64,000 nt of DNA. Origin: Bacillus sp. FJAT-29814. Its GTDB lineage: Bacteria > Bacillota > Bacilli > Bacillales > Cytobacillaceae. Numbering within the stretch: position 1 is the stretch's first letter; each line of letters begins with the position of its first letter. Shown in pieces: positions 1 through 7,049 of this stretch. The DNA lies in contig NZ_LMTJ01000006.1 in NCBI RefSeq assembly GCF_001510715.1, positions 251,704 through 315,703 of the forward strand, written 5' to 3'. Below the pieces are notes generated by a model that was not told the origin of the DNA, ran no database searches, and worked only from the letters and a program-made list of their open reading frames with translations. A program made the translations under genes and the position numbers.

Positions 1-8
1 TTGTTCAT
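1..8 (-). CDS. 5' end of a leftward gene, truncated by the window edge
   Basis: Only the first codons are present: an ATG on the minus strand at 8-6, preceded by an AAGGAGA-type ribosome binding site at about 16-22. It is placed downstream of the capsid-like genes in the leftward module, so it is probably the next gene of the element. Nothing can be said about its product. Confidence 0.35.
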
Positions 9-40
9 GTTGATTCTCCTTTGTATTGAGATAGTTATGT

Positions 41-77
41 AAAAAAATAGACCGCCAGCAGTTGCGCTAAGCGGTCT
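41..77 (-). terminator. Rho-independent terminator, leftward
   Basis: Stem AGACCGC/GCGGTCT (49-55 with 71-77). On the minus strand it is followed by a run of seven T (41-47). It separates the gene starting at 8 from the non-coding structured region to its right. Confidence 0.65.
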
Positions 78-122
78 TAATTCAAACTTTGCGTATAAAT
101 CGAAATACAACTTAAAAAAATC

Positions 123-188
123 GAAACTACCAGTGATAAGCGCTCGTCCTGTTAAGGAGTCATGGCAACATTAATCATCGGTAGTTTC
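123..188. ncRNA. Candidate structured RNA, long hairpin
   Basis: GAAACTACC (123-131) pairs with GGTAGTTTC (180-188). After one mismatch the stem continues for five more pairs (GTGAT/ATCAT). An internal TCCT/AGGA hairpin lies inside. Its architecture is like that of the neighbour at 249-327, suggesting a set of related RNA structures. Confidence 0.35.
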
Positions 189-248
189 ATTGACAACAAT
201 GCTAATCTACATAAAAACAATTGAAACTAAAACTCGAAAAAATGATTT

Positions 249-327
249 AGCTAAATTGTGTTTGACTTCATAATATCTTTGCTTACAGCAAAGCCGTTCA
301 AGTATTATCGCAAGTCAAACTTTAGCT
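249..327. ncRNA. Candidate structured RNA, composite stem of about 28 base pairs
   Basis: Nested complementary blocks are visible: AGCTAAA (249-255) with TTTAGCT (321-327), GTTTGACTT (260-268) with AAGTCAAAC (312-320), ATAATA (270-275) with TATTAT (303-308), and an apical hairpin CTTTGC/GCAAAG (277-282 with 288-293). Four blocks in register separated by small bulges are unlikely by chance. No T-run follows on either strand, so it is not a simple terminator. No known RNA family was recognised. Confidence 0.4.
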
Positions 328-594
328 ATACATAGCCTAAGTGTACAAAAGTGGGAAGGTTTTGTTACCAAAGGTAATCTTATTATTAAGCTTGATTAAA
401 GTTTGATTTTGTGAAAGACCAGTGTAAGGTCAAGCAATAAATCACCTTTACATGGCACCATTTTTTACGATCTCAATTTCATAGTCGACAAAGAAATGAT
501 CTAGTATCAAAAGGCACCAAGCACTCCGTCATGAAGGACTAAAAATGACGAAATGCTTGCTAGCTTCTGATAATGTAAAATACGGATTTTACCC

Positions 595-624
595 TAAAAA
601 AAGGAACTGGTTTCCCAGCCCTTT
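595..624 (-). terminator. Rho-independent terminator of the 654-911 gene
   Basis: On the minus strand a stem AAAGG..CTGG-loop-CCAG..CCTTT runs into eight T. It lies 30 bases past the stop codon of the leftward ORF at 654-911. Confidence 0.75.
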
Positions 625-653
625 CGGTAATGAATTATTAAAATGCAAATTTA

Positions 654-911
654 TTAATATGGATAGTGTACTCGAGATGGTCTGTTAGGATATGTCCACC
701 AATTGTCATAATAAATTGCCCAACCTTGTTTAACAAAATAATCGGCAGCTGCATCTACCGATATGTCTTCAATCCATGAATAAACTGTATTTTTAGCAAT
801 GTATGTTGGCCAAAGGTTTTGTGATTGACCAGCGAAAGCTGGATATTTAAATGCAACACCATTAGTTGCATTGGTAGCCCATGATTGTAACCATACTATT
901 TTTTTAGCCAT
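654..911 (-). CDS. Small aromatic-rich protein of the element, unknown function
   Basis: 85 residues, preceded by a good ribosome binding site (GGAGG, about 8 bases before ATG) and followed by a strong terminator. The sequence is unusually rich in Trp and Tyr, especially near the C-terminus (residues 65-85). No membrane segment or signal peptide is evident. It follows the protease/capsid fusion in the leftward module, separated by about 50 bases, so a phage structural or small accessory role is possible. The family was not recognised. Confidence 0.6.
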   Translation of the reverse strand: MAKKIVWLQSWATNATNGVAFKYPAFAGQSQNLWPTYIAKNTVYSWIEDISVDAAADYFVKQGWAIYYDNWWTYPNRPSRVHYPY

Positions 912-964
912 TAATATTCCTCCAACTTATTAAATGAATAAAGAGCCTCCCGAAAGAGCTCTCA

Positions 965-2035
965 TTAAACCGTTTTAATATCAAGACGAACAAAACAATC
1001 CTTGTTGATTACTTTTCCGCCAAAAAAAGCGTGCATTAGATAAACTGGTGTTCCGCTAACTTGACGAGCTGTATCAGTTGCTTTTTGTAAAACAAACGAA
1101 CGTTGGTCAATAATAGTTGGTTTACCGAAAATATCTGTCGTTTGATATGGGTCAACACCTGTTGAAAGTAAAGTTCTGTAGCCATCATACATGTTACCAA
1201 AGATAATTTGATTAAGACTGGCATTGTCGTTTACAACTGCTGGATAACCAAAAATGAAATACACTGATCTTTCTTCCTGTTTTTCATTTTCAACAGTAGC
1301 AGTTTGTGATTTTAATTGTGTTTCCATTTGTCTAATTTCTCCTTTTAACTTTTCAGCTGTTTTTACTGATTCTTTATCGCCATTAGCAACTAACATTTCA
1401 GCCAATTTCAAGCTGCATTTTTTATTTTCAATTAGTTCTTGGAGTGGGTGTTCATCAGTTTGCGGTTGTTGGTTTTGCTGAGTGTGAGCTTCTTGTTTTT
1501 CTTCTGTTGGTTCAACGTCTTCAACAATTTCAATAGAACGTGCTGCTATAGTTGACTGAATATAAGCTGGGTTTCTTACTGCAGAAACTTCAGCAAGAAA
1601 AATGTCACTGATTGAGCGTTGATATGTTCCATCGTTTAATTTCTTCCAACTGTCTTTAAGGACTTTCATTCCGAAGCTCATGTTTTGAATAATTCCGTCA
1701 CTAATGAGCGTGTGGTAGTCTCGTCCCCAGCTTGTGTCGCTGATTTTTGCAGACATAAAAAGACCTTGCTCATCTTCTCGAAGTTCAAGTGAACCGTTTC
1801 GAGTTGAAGCAAGGATTTTTGTAGGGTCATGTTCAGCATAAAAATGAATTTCATTACCATTTTGCAATGCTCTTCTGAAAGCTCCTGGTTCAATTCTTTC
1901 AACAAATTTTTTACGAACACCAAGCACTTGACTCCATTGGTTCGTTTTATTAACGTAGCCAGACACTTTTAATCCTTCGTCTGTGCCTGTTAAATTCATA
2001 TTTTCAAGGCGAAGTTCCATTTTATTAATCGTCAT
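965..2035 (-). CDS. Prohead protease fused to a shortened major capsid protein (internal deletion likely)
   Basis: About 356 residues from the ATG at 2035, which has an AAAGGGG site 10 bases upstream; a longer reading frame would run back into a terminator and is rejected. Residues 1 to about 165 match the HK97-type prohead serine protease: an LxxSGYVN-like start, 'FYAEHDP' around the catalytic His, and 'NMSFGM' with the catalytic Ser. A charged Gln/Glu-rich, probably coiled linker follows (roughly 170-255), like a capsid delta-domain. The last 100 residues ('FGYPAVV' and 'IIFGN') resemble the C-terminal end of HK97-fold capsid proteins. A full protease plus capsid would be much longer, so the centre of the capsid appears lost in frame. 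Probably inactive for capsid formation. Portal and large terminase are absent next to it. Confidence 0.65.
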   Translation of the reverse strand: MTINKMELRLENMNLTGTDEGLKVSGYVNKTNQWSQVLGVRKKFVERIEPGAFRRALQNGNEIHFYAEHDPTKILASTRNGSLELREDEQGLFMSAKISDTSWGRDYHTLISDGIIQNMSFGMKVLKDSWKKLNDGTYQRSISDIFLAEVSAVRNPAYIQSTIAARSIEIVEDVEPTEEKQEAHTQQNQQPQTDEHPLQELIENKKCSLKLAEMLVANGDKESVKTAEKLKGEIRQMETQLKSQTATVENEKQEERSVYFIFGYPAVVNDNASLNQIIFGNMYDGYRTLLSTGVDPYQTTDIFGKPTIIDQRSFVLQKATDTARQVSGTPVYLMHAFFGGKVINKDCFVRLDIKTV

Positions 2036-2075
2036 ACTTTGTAAAACCCCTTTGTTTATTGATTTCGTATAAAAT

Positions 2076-2106
2076 AAAAAAAGCAGAGTCAATTAAAGAC
2101 TCTGCT
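2076..2106 (-). terminator. Rho-independent terminator
   Basis: Perfect nine-pair stem AGCAGAGTC/GACTCTGCT (2082-2090 with 2098-2106) followed by a T-run on the minus strand. It lies just upstream of the protease/capsid gene, so that gene must be transcribed from its own start site or by readthrough. Confidence 0.7.
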
Positions 2107-2107
2107 G

Positions 2108-2321
2108 AAAGTTCGGAAAGGTGACTTGAATTTAATCAAGTCACAAAATCAAATGGAAAATTAGAATTTGCGTTCAATAGCACTGAACAAAGCGCAGTGA
2201 AACACTGGTGTAATGAGCAAAAAACACCAAAAACTCTGCCATTCATTTGAAGCAAATTCCTACAACGGATTCAGATGCTTTTTCATGACAAAGTTTTTGC
2301 TGTCTTCCGACAACAATAATG
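2108..2321. other. Non-coding stretch with hairpins
   Basis: No convincing ORF. It holds a perfect hairpin GTGACTTGA/TCAAGTCAC (2121-2144) and a TGGTGT/ACACCA hairpin further right. It lies between the stop of the small gene at 2322 and the terminator at 2076-2106, so it may be a long 3' untranslated region or a separate small RNA. Confidence 0.35.
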
Positions 2322-2540
2322 TTAATCATTGAGCCAATGATGTTTTACACAACCCATAGTAACTTGTTTTTCATTTATTAAAGTTAAAGCTTGATTGAGG
2401 AAATTCAAAGTTTCGGTTTGAGTGTAATTTTCTCGTTGACAAAAGTGGACTATTGCCTTTTTAACTTCTACCATAATGTTAGGATTCATATTTTTTAAAT
2501 CTGCAATTGTATTTAAAACTTCAATCAACTTATCTTTCAT
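2322..2540 (-). CDS. Small helical protein of the element, unknown function
   Basis: 72 residues from the ATG at 2540, chosen because GGAG sits about nine bases upstream; an earlier TTG has no such site. The composition suggests mostly alpha-helix. It ends in a Cys/His-containing tail (residues 65-72). It is preceded by an inverted repeat TAGATGT/ACATCTA (2581-2597) and an AT-rich promoter-like motif. The family was not recognised. Confidence 0.5.
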   Translation of the reverse strand: MKDKLIEVLNTIADLKNMNPNIMVEVKKAIVHFCQRENYTQTETLNFLNQALTLINEKQVTMGCVKHHWLND

Positions 2541-2580
2541 TTTACTTATCTCCATTCGATTCAATTTAGTAGATGTTCAT

Positions 2581-2614
2581 TAGATGTTGGACATCTACAA
2601 TTTATATATACAGT
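2581..2614 (-). promoter_or_regulatory. Putative promoter and operator of the 72-residue gene
   Basis: Inverted repeat TAGATGT-tgg-ACATCTA (2581-2597), with an ACTGTATATAT-like element beside it (minus strand, 2604-2614). The same ACTGTATATAT element occurs upstream of the ribbon-helix-helix gene at 6981 (about 7010-7022), suggesting a shared promoter type. Confidence 0.35.
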
Positions 2615-2661
2615 GCCAATGATAAACTAAGGGTATTTCTGAAATTTATTTTAAATAAATT

Positions 2662-2693
2662 GGTTGGGATCTGGCTTCGCCAGATACCCAACC
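2662..2693. repeat. Long palindrome, related to the one at 7720
   Basis: GGTTGGG-a-TCTGGC-ttc-GCCAGA-ta-CCCAACC forms a nearly perfect hairpin of 13 pairs without a T-run. The palindrome at 7720-7749 has the same layout (GGTGGG, TCTGGGC, ttt, GCCCAGA, TCCCACC). Two related copies in one element suggest a small dispersed repeat or a protein-binding hairpin. Confidence 0.55.
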
Positions 2694-2756
2694 TAATGAC
2701 ATTTCTGATATTATTTAGTTGAATATTAATATACAAAAAGAGGGAGTGGAAATGAT

Positions 2757-3461
2757 ATGGAGCCAGTTAATTACATTAAAGATATGCTGAATATCGTGGA
2801 AGGAACAGTAATAGATACAGCAGTGGACGTTGGTTTAGAGGCAATCCCAACTGTTGGACAAGCGTTACAATCGTACAAAATAAAGAAACTTGAAAAACGA
2901 ATGAATACGCATGAACCACAATTACAAATTATCAAAGAAAAAATTGAACAAAGGGAAAATGAAGTTTTCTACAAGCAAGAAATATTTCCGTTGATTGTTA
3001 ATAGTTTAATGGAAGATGATGAAGATTCAAAAGCAAAAGTAATTATTGATGGATTTGAATATATTATTGATAATGATATACATGAAATTGAACGAATTTA
3101 TCATTATTACGATGTGCTTTCAGAGCTAAGATACAGCGATATAATGATTTTTGTGAAAAAGTACATGCCATATGAAATGAGAAAAGAATCATTAAAAGCA
3201 TCCATTGTATTATATAAGCCTGAAGATATGAATAAACATGAGCGGAACTTATTTTATGAAAAAGAAGCTATTGGAGTTTATCAGCAAAATAAATTAATTC
3301 GATTGGGACTTGTTGAGAGTAAAGTTGCTAATGTTGATGGCGGCGATTTTAATGAAAAAGGACAAATGAGCCTAATTGAAGAAAAAAATGTAATTACTCC
3401 TTTTGGTATACGCTTTTTAATATTTTTTGCACTAGAAGATACACCTGAAGAAACAATTTAA
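2757..3461 (+). CDS. Solitary cargo protein, possibly Abi-alpha-like (DUF4393-like) defence protein
   Basis: 234 residues, the only rightward gene among leftward phage genes, with its own ribosome binding site (AGAGGGAG) and promoter-like AT-rich leader. Layout: a short N-terminal hydrophobic/glycine segment (about 12-35, 'VDVGLEAIPTVGQAL'), a charged coiled region (40-75), a helical middle, and a C-terminal winged-helix-like part (190-228). The 'LIRLGLVES' and 'ITPFGIRFLIFF' motifs resemble those of Abi-alpha/DUF4393 proteins. It sits where large terminase and portal would normally be, so it probably replaced them. The defence role is inference from layout and position; no catalytic residues were seen. 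Confidence 0.5.
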   Translation: MEPVNYIKDMLNIVEGTVIDTAVDVGLEAIPTVGQALQSYKIKKLEKRMNTHEPQLQIIKEKIEQRENEVFYKQEIFPLIVNSLMEDDEDSKAKVIIDGFEYIIDNDIHEIERIYHYYDVLSELRYSDIMIFVKKYMPYEMRKESLKASIVLYKPEDMNKHERNLFYEKEAIGVYQQNKLIRLGLVESKVANVDGGDFNEKGQMSLIEEKNVITPFGIRFLIFFALEDTPEETI

Positions 3462-3468
3462 GCTACAA

Positions 3469-3499
3469 AGGGAATAGCAGCTCAAAACTGTCATTCCCT
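3469..3499. terminator. Hairpin between convergent genes
   Basis: AGGGAAT/ATTCCCT (3469-3475 with 3493-3499) separates the rightward gene ending at 3461 from the leftward terminase gene ending at 3498. A T-run is lacking, so terminator activity is uncertain. Confidence 0.35.
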
Positions 3500-4004
3500 A
3501 TGAGTGCGCTTTTAATAATTGCAGCAATGGGTCTTGCTCTTCTTCTTGCTTTTGTATTTGCATACCAGCGAGTTGTGCTCTTGAAGCTGGAGACATTCCG
3601 AGCTGACCAGATAAAGCTTTATATGCGTTCATGTATTGCATTTTTGTTTTAACGGTTGGGTGTTCTTTCACCTGTGTGTGTCCATAGCGGTCTATTTGAG
3701 TGATTTTAATTCCTTCAGCATTAATTATATCGTCACATTGTCTTAATTTGCTCAATGCGTCAGCAGTTTGTTCAAGCAACGGTATATCGAGATTAGTTAA
3801 CAAACCACTGATTTCCATTTCAGTAACGATAAATTTGTAATAAGCTTTTGCTAATGGGTCAAGGTAGTCTGGTACGTTTTTAACCATATCTGTATTTCCC
3901 ATTAAACGTTTTTCCTGCTCTTCACGAATTTTAAGTTCCTTTTTATTTTCGGAACGGCCTTGCTTCATTAAAGCTGGTTTTCTTGGTCTACCTACGTTAT
4001 ACAT
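3498..4004 (-). CDS. Phage terminase small subunit, P27 family
   Basis: 168 residues. The N-terminal 'GRPRKPALMKQG' start, the central 'VPDYLDPLAKAYYKFI' helix and the C-terminal 'LGMSPASRAQLAG' are characteristic of P27-type small terminases, which recognise the packaging site and deliver DNA to the large subunit. The HNH gene upstream (4134-4517) is the usual partner in cos-type packaging modules. No large terminase or portal gene follows. A terminase small subunit without its motor is typical of phage satellites or decayed prophages. Confidence 0.85.
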   Translation of the reverse strand: MYNVGRPRKPALMKQGRSENKKELKIREEQEKRLMGNTDMVKNVPDYLDPLAKAYYKFIVTEMEISGLLTNLDIPLLEQTADALSKLRQCDDIINAEGIKITQIDRYGHTQVKEHPTVKTKMQYMNAYKALSGQLGMSPASRAQLAGMQIQKQEEEQDPLLQLLKAHS

Positions 4005-4133
4005 ATTAATTTTTTCTCCTTTTTACAATTTCACCGTATCTTTGAGTTTAGGGAGGTTCCATGTAAAGGAAGCCTACCTTGTCTTCGATTTTCCTTCACT
4101 AATTTTAAGTTTGCTATACCGGGGGACTAGCAA

Positions 4134-4517
4134 TCACAAATGATACTCTTCTTCAGGTGCTGTCCAATCAAAATCAAGTGTTCCATCTTTAACCTTCTTA
4201 AGCTGATTGTTACAAGTCATACATACACAAATGAGATTGCTATCTTCCCACATTAATTCAGGATAATTCTTTCTCGAATGAATATGATGAACAGTTAACT
4301 CAGTAATGTTGACCGTTTGATATTTCCAAAAACACCGCTGGCACATACATATATCACGGTCAATGATATATCTACGTTTCTTTTTCCAACGGGAGCTTCG
4401 CATAAGCTTATCCGTCTCACCCTCGGTTGACTTATTCCTAATATGATTTTTACAGTTACAAGTAGCATTGTATTCAATCCGTTTACCACAGCCACTGCAT
4501 ATTTTAGTCCATGCCAT
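4134..4517 (-). CDS. HNH endonuclease next to terminase
   Basis: 127 residues. An N-terminal zinc-knuckle-like segment (CSGCG and CNC, residues 8-22) precedes an HNH core: 'CQRC', then 'LTVHHIHSRKN' (about residues 73-85), then 'CMTCN'. Small HNH proteins encoded just upstream of TerS assist cos cleavage and packaging in many HK97-like phages. The position here fits that role. About 130 bases separate it from TerS, with only a weak hairpin between. Confidence 0.8.
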   Translation of the reverse strand: MAWTKICSGCGKRIEYNATCNCKNHIRNKSTEGETDKLMRSSRWKKKRRYIIDRDICMCQRCFWKYQTVNITELTVHHIHSRKNYPELMWEDSNLICVCMTCNNQLKKVKDGTLDFDWTAPEEEYHL

Positions 4518-4540
4518 TTATATCAACCTTTCTTAAAGAA

Positions 4541-4572
4541 AATAACACCAGCAAATGTTTGCCGATGTTATT
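4541..4572 (-). terminator. Hairpin terminator after the 4572-5207 gene
   Basis: Outer stem AATAACA/TGTTATT with an inner GCAAA/TTTGC stem. T-rich sequence follows on the minus strand. It begins at the stop codon of the upstream gene. Confidence 0.5.
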
Positions 4573-5207
4573 CAATCCACATAATAAAGTTTATAGCCCT
4601 TAACAATGTTATTTTTCAGAGCATTACGAACGCTACCACTACTCATTCCCAAAAGCATAGCGACTTGTTTTATTTTATACCCAGCAATAAATGGTTCAGA
4701 TCCTTCACTGTCTTTGCCTTTGACTTTCAATGCCCATATTGGTTTACGCTCAACAGGTGTATACCAAGTAGTTGCATCTTTCCCTCGTGCCTTAAGGAAT
4801 AACATTCTAATATCATTAGCTAATTGCCCAAAAATCCGATTTTCTTCTTCAATGGCTTTCTTTTGTTGTTCGCACAGCTCAACACTTTCCACTTCATTCC
4901 TTTGTGTCCGTAAACAGTCCTTAACATGAGTGATTGCTAATGTGATAGCGTTCATTTGCTCAACAGTATGAGTGAAGTACGTCAACATACCATAGTTCCG
5001 TTTCACATTGACCATTGTTGCTAATAGCGTATGACGCTGATAACTACTATCAAAAGCCAGTTCCTTTAATACCAAATAGAAACCGTTAAGCACCCTGTCA
5101 GTATCTTTGCTCATTAAAGGTGAATAGCTGTTTAGTGCTATTATCAGTTCCTCGGTATTCTTAAAATCTTTAATATCGAATAATAGGTCTAGCACCTTAT
5201 TTCTCAT
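4572..5207 (-). CDS. Phage-type protein with C-terminal helix-turn-helix, unknown function
   Basis: 211 residues from the ATG at 5207. This start has GAGGA about ten bases upstream and overlaps the end of the preceding endonuclease gene by 11 bases; a longer frame has no such site. The N-terminal two thirds is helical and charged. Residues about 185-205 ('IKQVAMLLGMSSGSVRNAL') form a recognisable helix-turn-helix. It could be a late-gene activator or a DNA-binding packaging accessory. No family was recognised with confidence. Confidence 0.55.
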   Translation of the reverse strand: MRNKVLDLLFDIKDFKNTEELIIALNSYSPLMSKDTDRVLNGFYLVLKELAFDSSYQRHTLLATMVNVKRNYGMLTYFTHTVEQMNAITLAITHVKDCLRTQRNEVESVELCEQQKKAIEEENRIFGQLANDIRMLFLKARGKDATTWYTPVERKPIWALKVKGKDSEGSEPFIAGYKIKQVAMLLGMSSGSVRNALKNNIVKGYKLYYVD

Positions 5208-5739
5208 GATTAGCACCGTCCTCAGCAAAATCCCAAATGAAGCCCTTGTAAGTTTTAAGTTTCTTTTGACAAGCATACTTTATGCCATTAAGAGCAGTAG
5301 TAGGGTCAATTACCCGAGCAGCTGAGCTAAGACTTGGGTGAATTGCAACTATTTCTCCGTTTAAATCCTTTTGAACAACTGGCCTTTTAGAACTAGAAAA
5401 TTTAAATCCAGCTGGTCTTGATTTCGCTGTATTTTCTCCGTAAGTAAGCCATTGTAAATTCCAATAACAATTATTTAAAGGATTTTCATCTATATGGTCT
5501 GGAACATGATTTTTAGACGGTTTATCTCCGACAAATAACGTGCAAATCAAAACATGAGGATATAATGTTCTTTTTTTACCTTTTAAACAAGCGATAAATG
5601 AATAGTATCCTCGGGTGTCTTTGCCTAATTTCAATAGTTCCCCATTTTTATTTCTTTTAAAAGAAAGTACATTTACGAAATTGCTAATTTTGTAGTGTCC
5701 CTCAAAGCCAGGTACCCACTTGTAAATTTCCTTTTCCAT
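5197..5739 (-). CDS. Free-standing homing endonuclease (NUMOD4-HNH-NUMOD1 type)
   Basis: 180 residues with a good ribosome binding site. The N-terminal 'WVPGFEGHYKISN' is a NUMOD4 motif. An HNH core with 'HVPDHIDENPLNNCYWNLQW' follows (about residues 78-100), where H-x-I/D-x-N..N is the metal-binding signature. The C-terminal 'SLSSAARVI...GIKYACQ' is a NUMOD1-like DNA-binding repeat. Such genes are selfish elements that cut cognate DNA and spread. It overlaps the next gene by 11 bases, so it is inserted tightly in the module. Confidence 0.85.
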   Translation of the reverse strand: MEKEIYKWVPGFEGHYKISNFVNVLSFKRNKNGELLKLGKDTRGYYSFIACLKGKKRTLYPHVLICTLFVGDKPSKNHVPDHIDENPLNNCYWNLQWLTYGENTAKSRPAGFKFSSSKRPVVQKDLNGEIVAIHPSLSSAARVIDPTTALNGIKYACQKKLKTYKGFIWDFAEDGANHEK

Positions 5740-5761
5740 TGTTTATTTCTCCTTTGATAAA

Positions 5762-5790
5762 ATAAAAGGAGAGCCACTTCAGCAGCCCTC
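5762..5790 (-). terminator. Weak leftward terminator
   Basis: GAGAGC/GCCCTC stem (5769-5774 with 5785-5790, one wobble) followed on the minus strand by TTTTATT. It lies just past the RepA_N-like gene. Confidence 0.4.
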
Positions 5791-5806
5791 GTCCGTTTGA
5801 TTTGAT

Positions 5807-6307
5807 TTAAAATACAAGTTCTTTTTTATTTCTTGGTGTTGCTCGAATTATATTCTTTGGGTCATAATAATCAACAATTGTTGGTTCGTTAATCCATTTG
5901 CCATCAGAATAAAATCCATTTTCCAATGTCCAAATGTCCCAAGGTTTAACGTAAATCCTAGAAGCGACACCTTGTTTCTTTTCTGCTTGTTCTTTGAAGT
6001 GAATTAAGCCAACTCGTTGCAAAAACTTTTTTGCTTGTTTATAGGTACTACTTTTGATTCCAATCTCTTTCAGAGCATCTTTTTGGGGTAAACAACAAAA
6101 GTATTCACCGTTGCTATCGACAAAATCTTTTTTACCTTCTTGAGTGTGTTTGTACTTAGACAAACCAATTTTATCTTCGATGGCTGCATAGAGCATTACC
6201 GCCCAAATACCGCCTTCTTTGTCGTCTTTGATTCTATCGTCAACCATCATAGTTTTTCGTGGCTGATAGAACGTATTGTGATTAACGTTTTCATCGTGTA
6301 AATACAT
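5807..6307 (-). CDS. RepA_N-like replication initiator protein
   Basis: 166 residues. The order 'IWAVMLYAAIEDKIGLS', a turn with 'VDSNGEYFCCLPQKDALKEIGI', then 'STYKQAKKFLQRVGLI' and 'GVASRIYVKPW' resembles the winged-helix RepA_N domain of Gram-positive plasmid and phage initiators (DNA binding, origin melting). The usual C-terminal extension is short. The nearby ribbon-helix-helix gene and iteron-like repeats (7301-7387) support a replication role. The match is by pattern only; a generic winged-helix phage protein is the alternative. Confidence 0.5.
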   Translation of the reverse strand: MYLHDENVNHNTFYQPRKTMMVDDRIKDDKEGGIWAVMLYAAIEDKIGLSKYKHTQEGKKDFVDSNGEYFCCLPQKDALKEIGIKSSTYKQAKKFLQRVGLIHFKEQAEKKQGVASRIYVKPWDIWTLENGFYSDGKWINEPTIVDYYDPKNIIRATPRNKKELVF

Positions 6308-6332
6308 TATTTGCTACTCCTTTAGCTCCAAT

Positions 6333-6356
6333 ATTAAAGAGCTACCGAAGTAGCTC
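6333..6356 (-). terminator. Terminator with UUCG tetraloop
   Basis: GAGCTAC-TTCG-GTAGCTC on the minus strand (6339-6356), followed by TTTAAT. It terminates the 139-residue ORF. Confidence 0.55.
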
Positions 6357-6363
6357 ATGTTAG

Positions 6364-6783
6364 TTAACCGTTAATTGCAAGGTTGAATTCAATGGCATTC
6401 ATAAGAAAATTAATTGAATTAAATTCTTCACCGTTTAACAGTAATACGCCATCGACAAAATCAACTTCAAATTCGTCTTCGTAATCTCCGTAGTAACTTT
6501 GAATTAAGACCGAACCATCTTCGTAAAATACTAAATCGTGTTGAAAATCATATTCTTGATTATCAAGCGCCCAATCATAAATCAGCTCAATTAATTCCAA
6601 CCATTTTTTAGCTTTTTCAACATTTGTGATACCGCCTAATTTGATTGCTTGTTTTAATTGTAGTTTGTGAGCAATTAAATCTTGCTCAGGTACTGGCAAT
6701 TCCTCAAATGATGCTGTTCCATAAGATGCTAAGTTTAATAATGCTAAAATCTCATTCATTTCGTTTGATAATGTTGTTGTCAT
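6364..6783 (-). CDS. Acidic phage-type protein, unknown function
   Basis: 139 residues with a strong ribosome binding site (AAAAGGAGAAT). It is acidic, with a helical first half and a beta-rich second half ('DLVFYEDGSVLIQSYYGDYEDEFEVDF', shown in part, residues 86-112). No catalytic motif. It lies between the RepA_N-like gene and the RHH gene. The family was not recognised; an anti-restriction DNA mimic is conceivable from the acidity but not supported further. Confidence 0.55.
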   Translation of the reverse strand: MTTTLSNEMNEILALLNLASYGTASFEELPVPEQDLIAHKLQLKQAIKLGGITNVEKAKKWLELIELIYDWALDNQEYDFQHDLVFYEDGSVLIQSYYGDYEDEFEVDFVDGVLLLNGEEFNSINFLMNAIEFNLAING

Positions 6784-6837
6784 AAAAATTCATTCTCCTT
6801 TTGATTTGATTTGATATTTTTGAATATTAATATTCAA

Positions 6838-6981
6838 TTATTTGTCTTCCTTTAAATTTCTTAATGCCATTTCTAACAAGTATTGAATTGCATTTGATTT
6901 GGAGCGTTTTTCAGTTTTCGCATAAGCTTCAACTTTTTTAATTACGTTTGATTCAATGTAAACCGAGATATTTTCTTTCAT
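6838..6981 (-). CDS. Ribbon-helix-helix DNA-binding protein
   Basis: 47 residues, too short for most gene callers. It starts MKENISVYIESNVIKKV, a beta strand ('ISVYI') followed by two helices ending 'SKSNAIQYLLEMAL', which is the ribbon-helix-helix (CopG/Arc-type) fold. GAAAGGA lies about nine bases before the ATG. Such proteins repress plasmid copy control or phage genes. It has an inverted repeat upstream (7027-7049) that could be its own operator. Confidence 0.75.
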   Translation of the reverse strand: MKENISVYIESNVIKKVEAYAKTEKRSKSNAIQYLLEMALRNLKEDK

Positions 6982-7026
6982 AGCACGTTTCCTTTCTACC
7001 GTTATATTTGATATATACAGTTCTCG

Positions 7027-7049
7027 ATTAGAAGTAAGTAGATTCTAAT
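7027..7049 (-). promoter_or_regulatory. Inverted repeat, candidate operator of the RHH gene
   Basis: ATTAGAA-N9-TTCTAAT lies 46-68 bases upstream of the RHH start, next to a minus-strand ACTGTATATAT promoter-like element. Ribbon-helix-helix proteins commonly bind such palindromes, so autoregulation is a reasonable inference. Confidence 0.4.

Larger units (their letters stand above)
80..590. other. Gene-free region rich in long stem-loops
   Basis: No credible ORF in about 500 bases. It holds at least three long imperfect hairpins (123-188, 249-327, 519-558) and weaker ones near 364-398 and 417-431. It lies in the element, between the terminator of the 85-residue ORF at 654-911 and the leftward terminator at 41-77. 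It could encode small structured RNAs, or be a packaging or recombination site. The strand is undetermined because the stems are symmetric. Confidence 0.45.
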
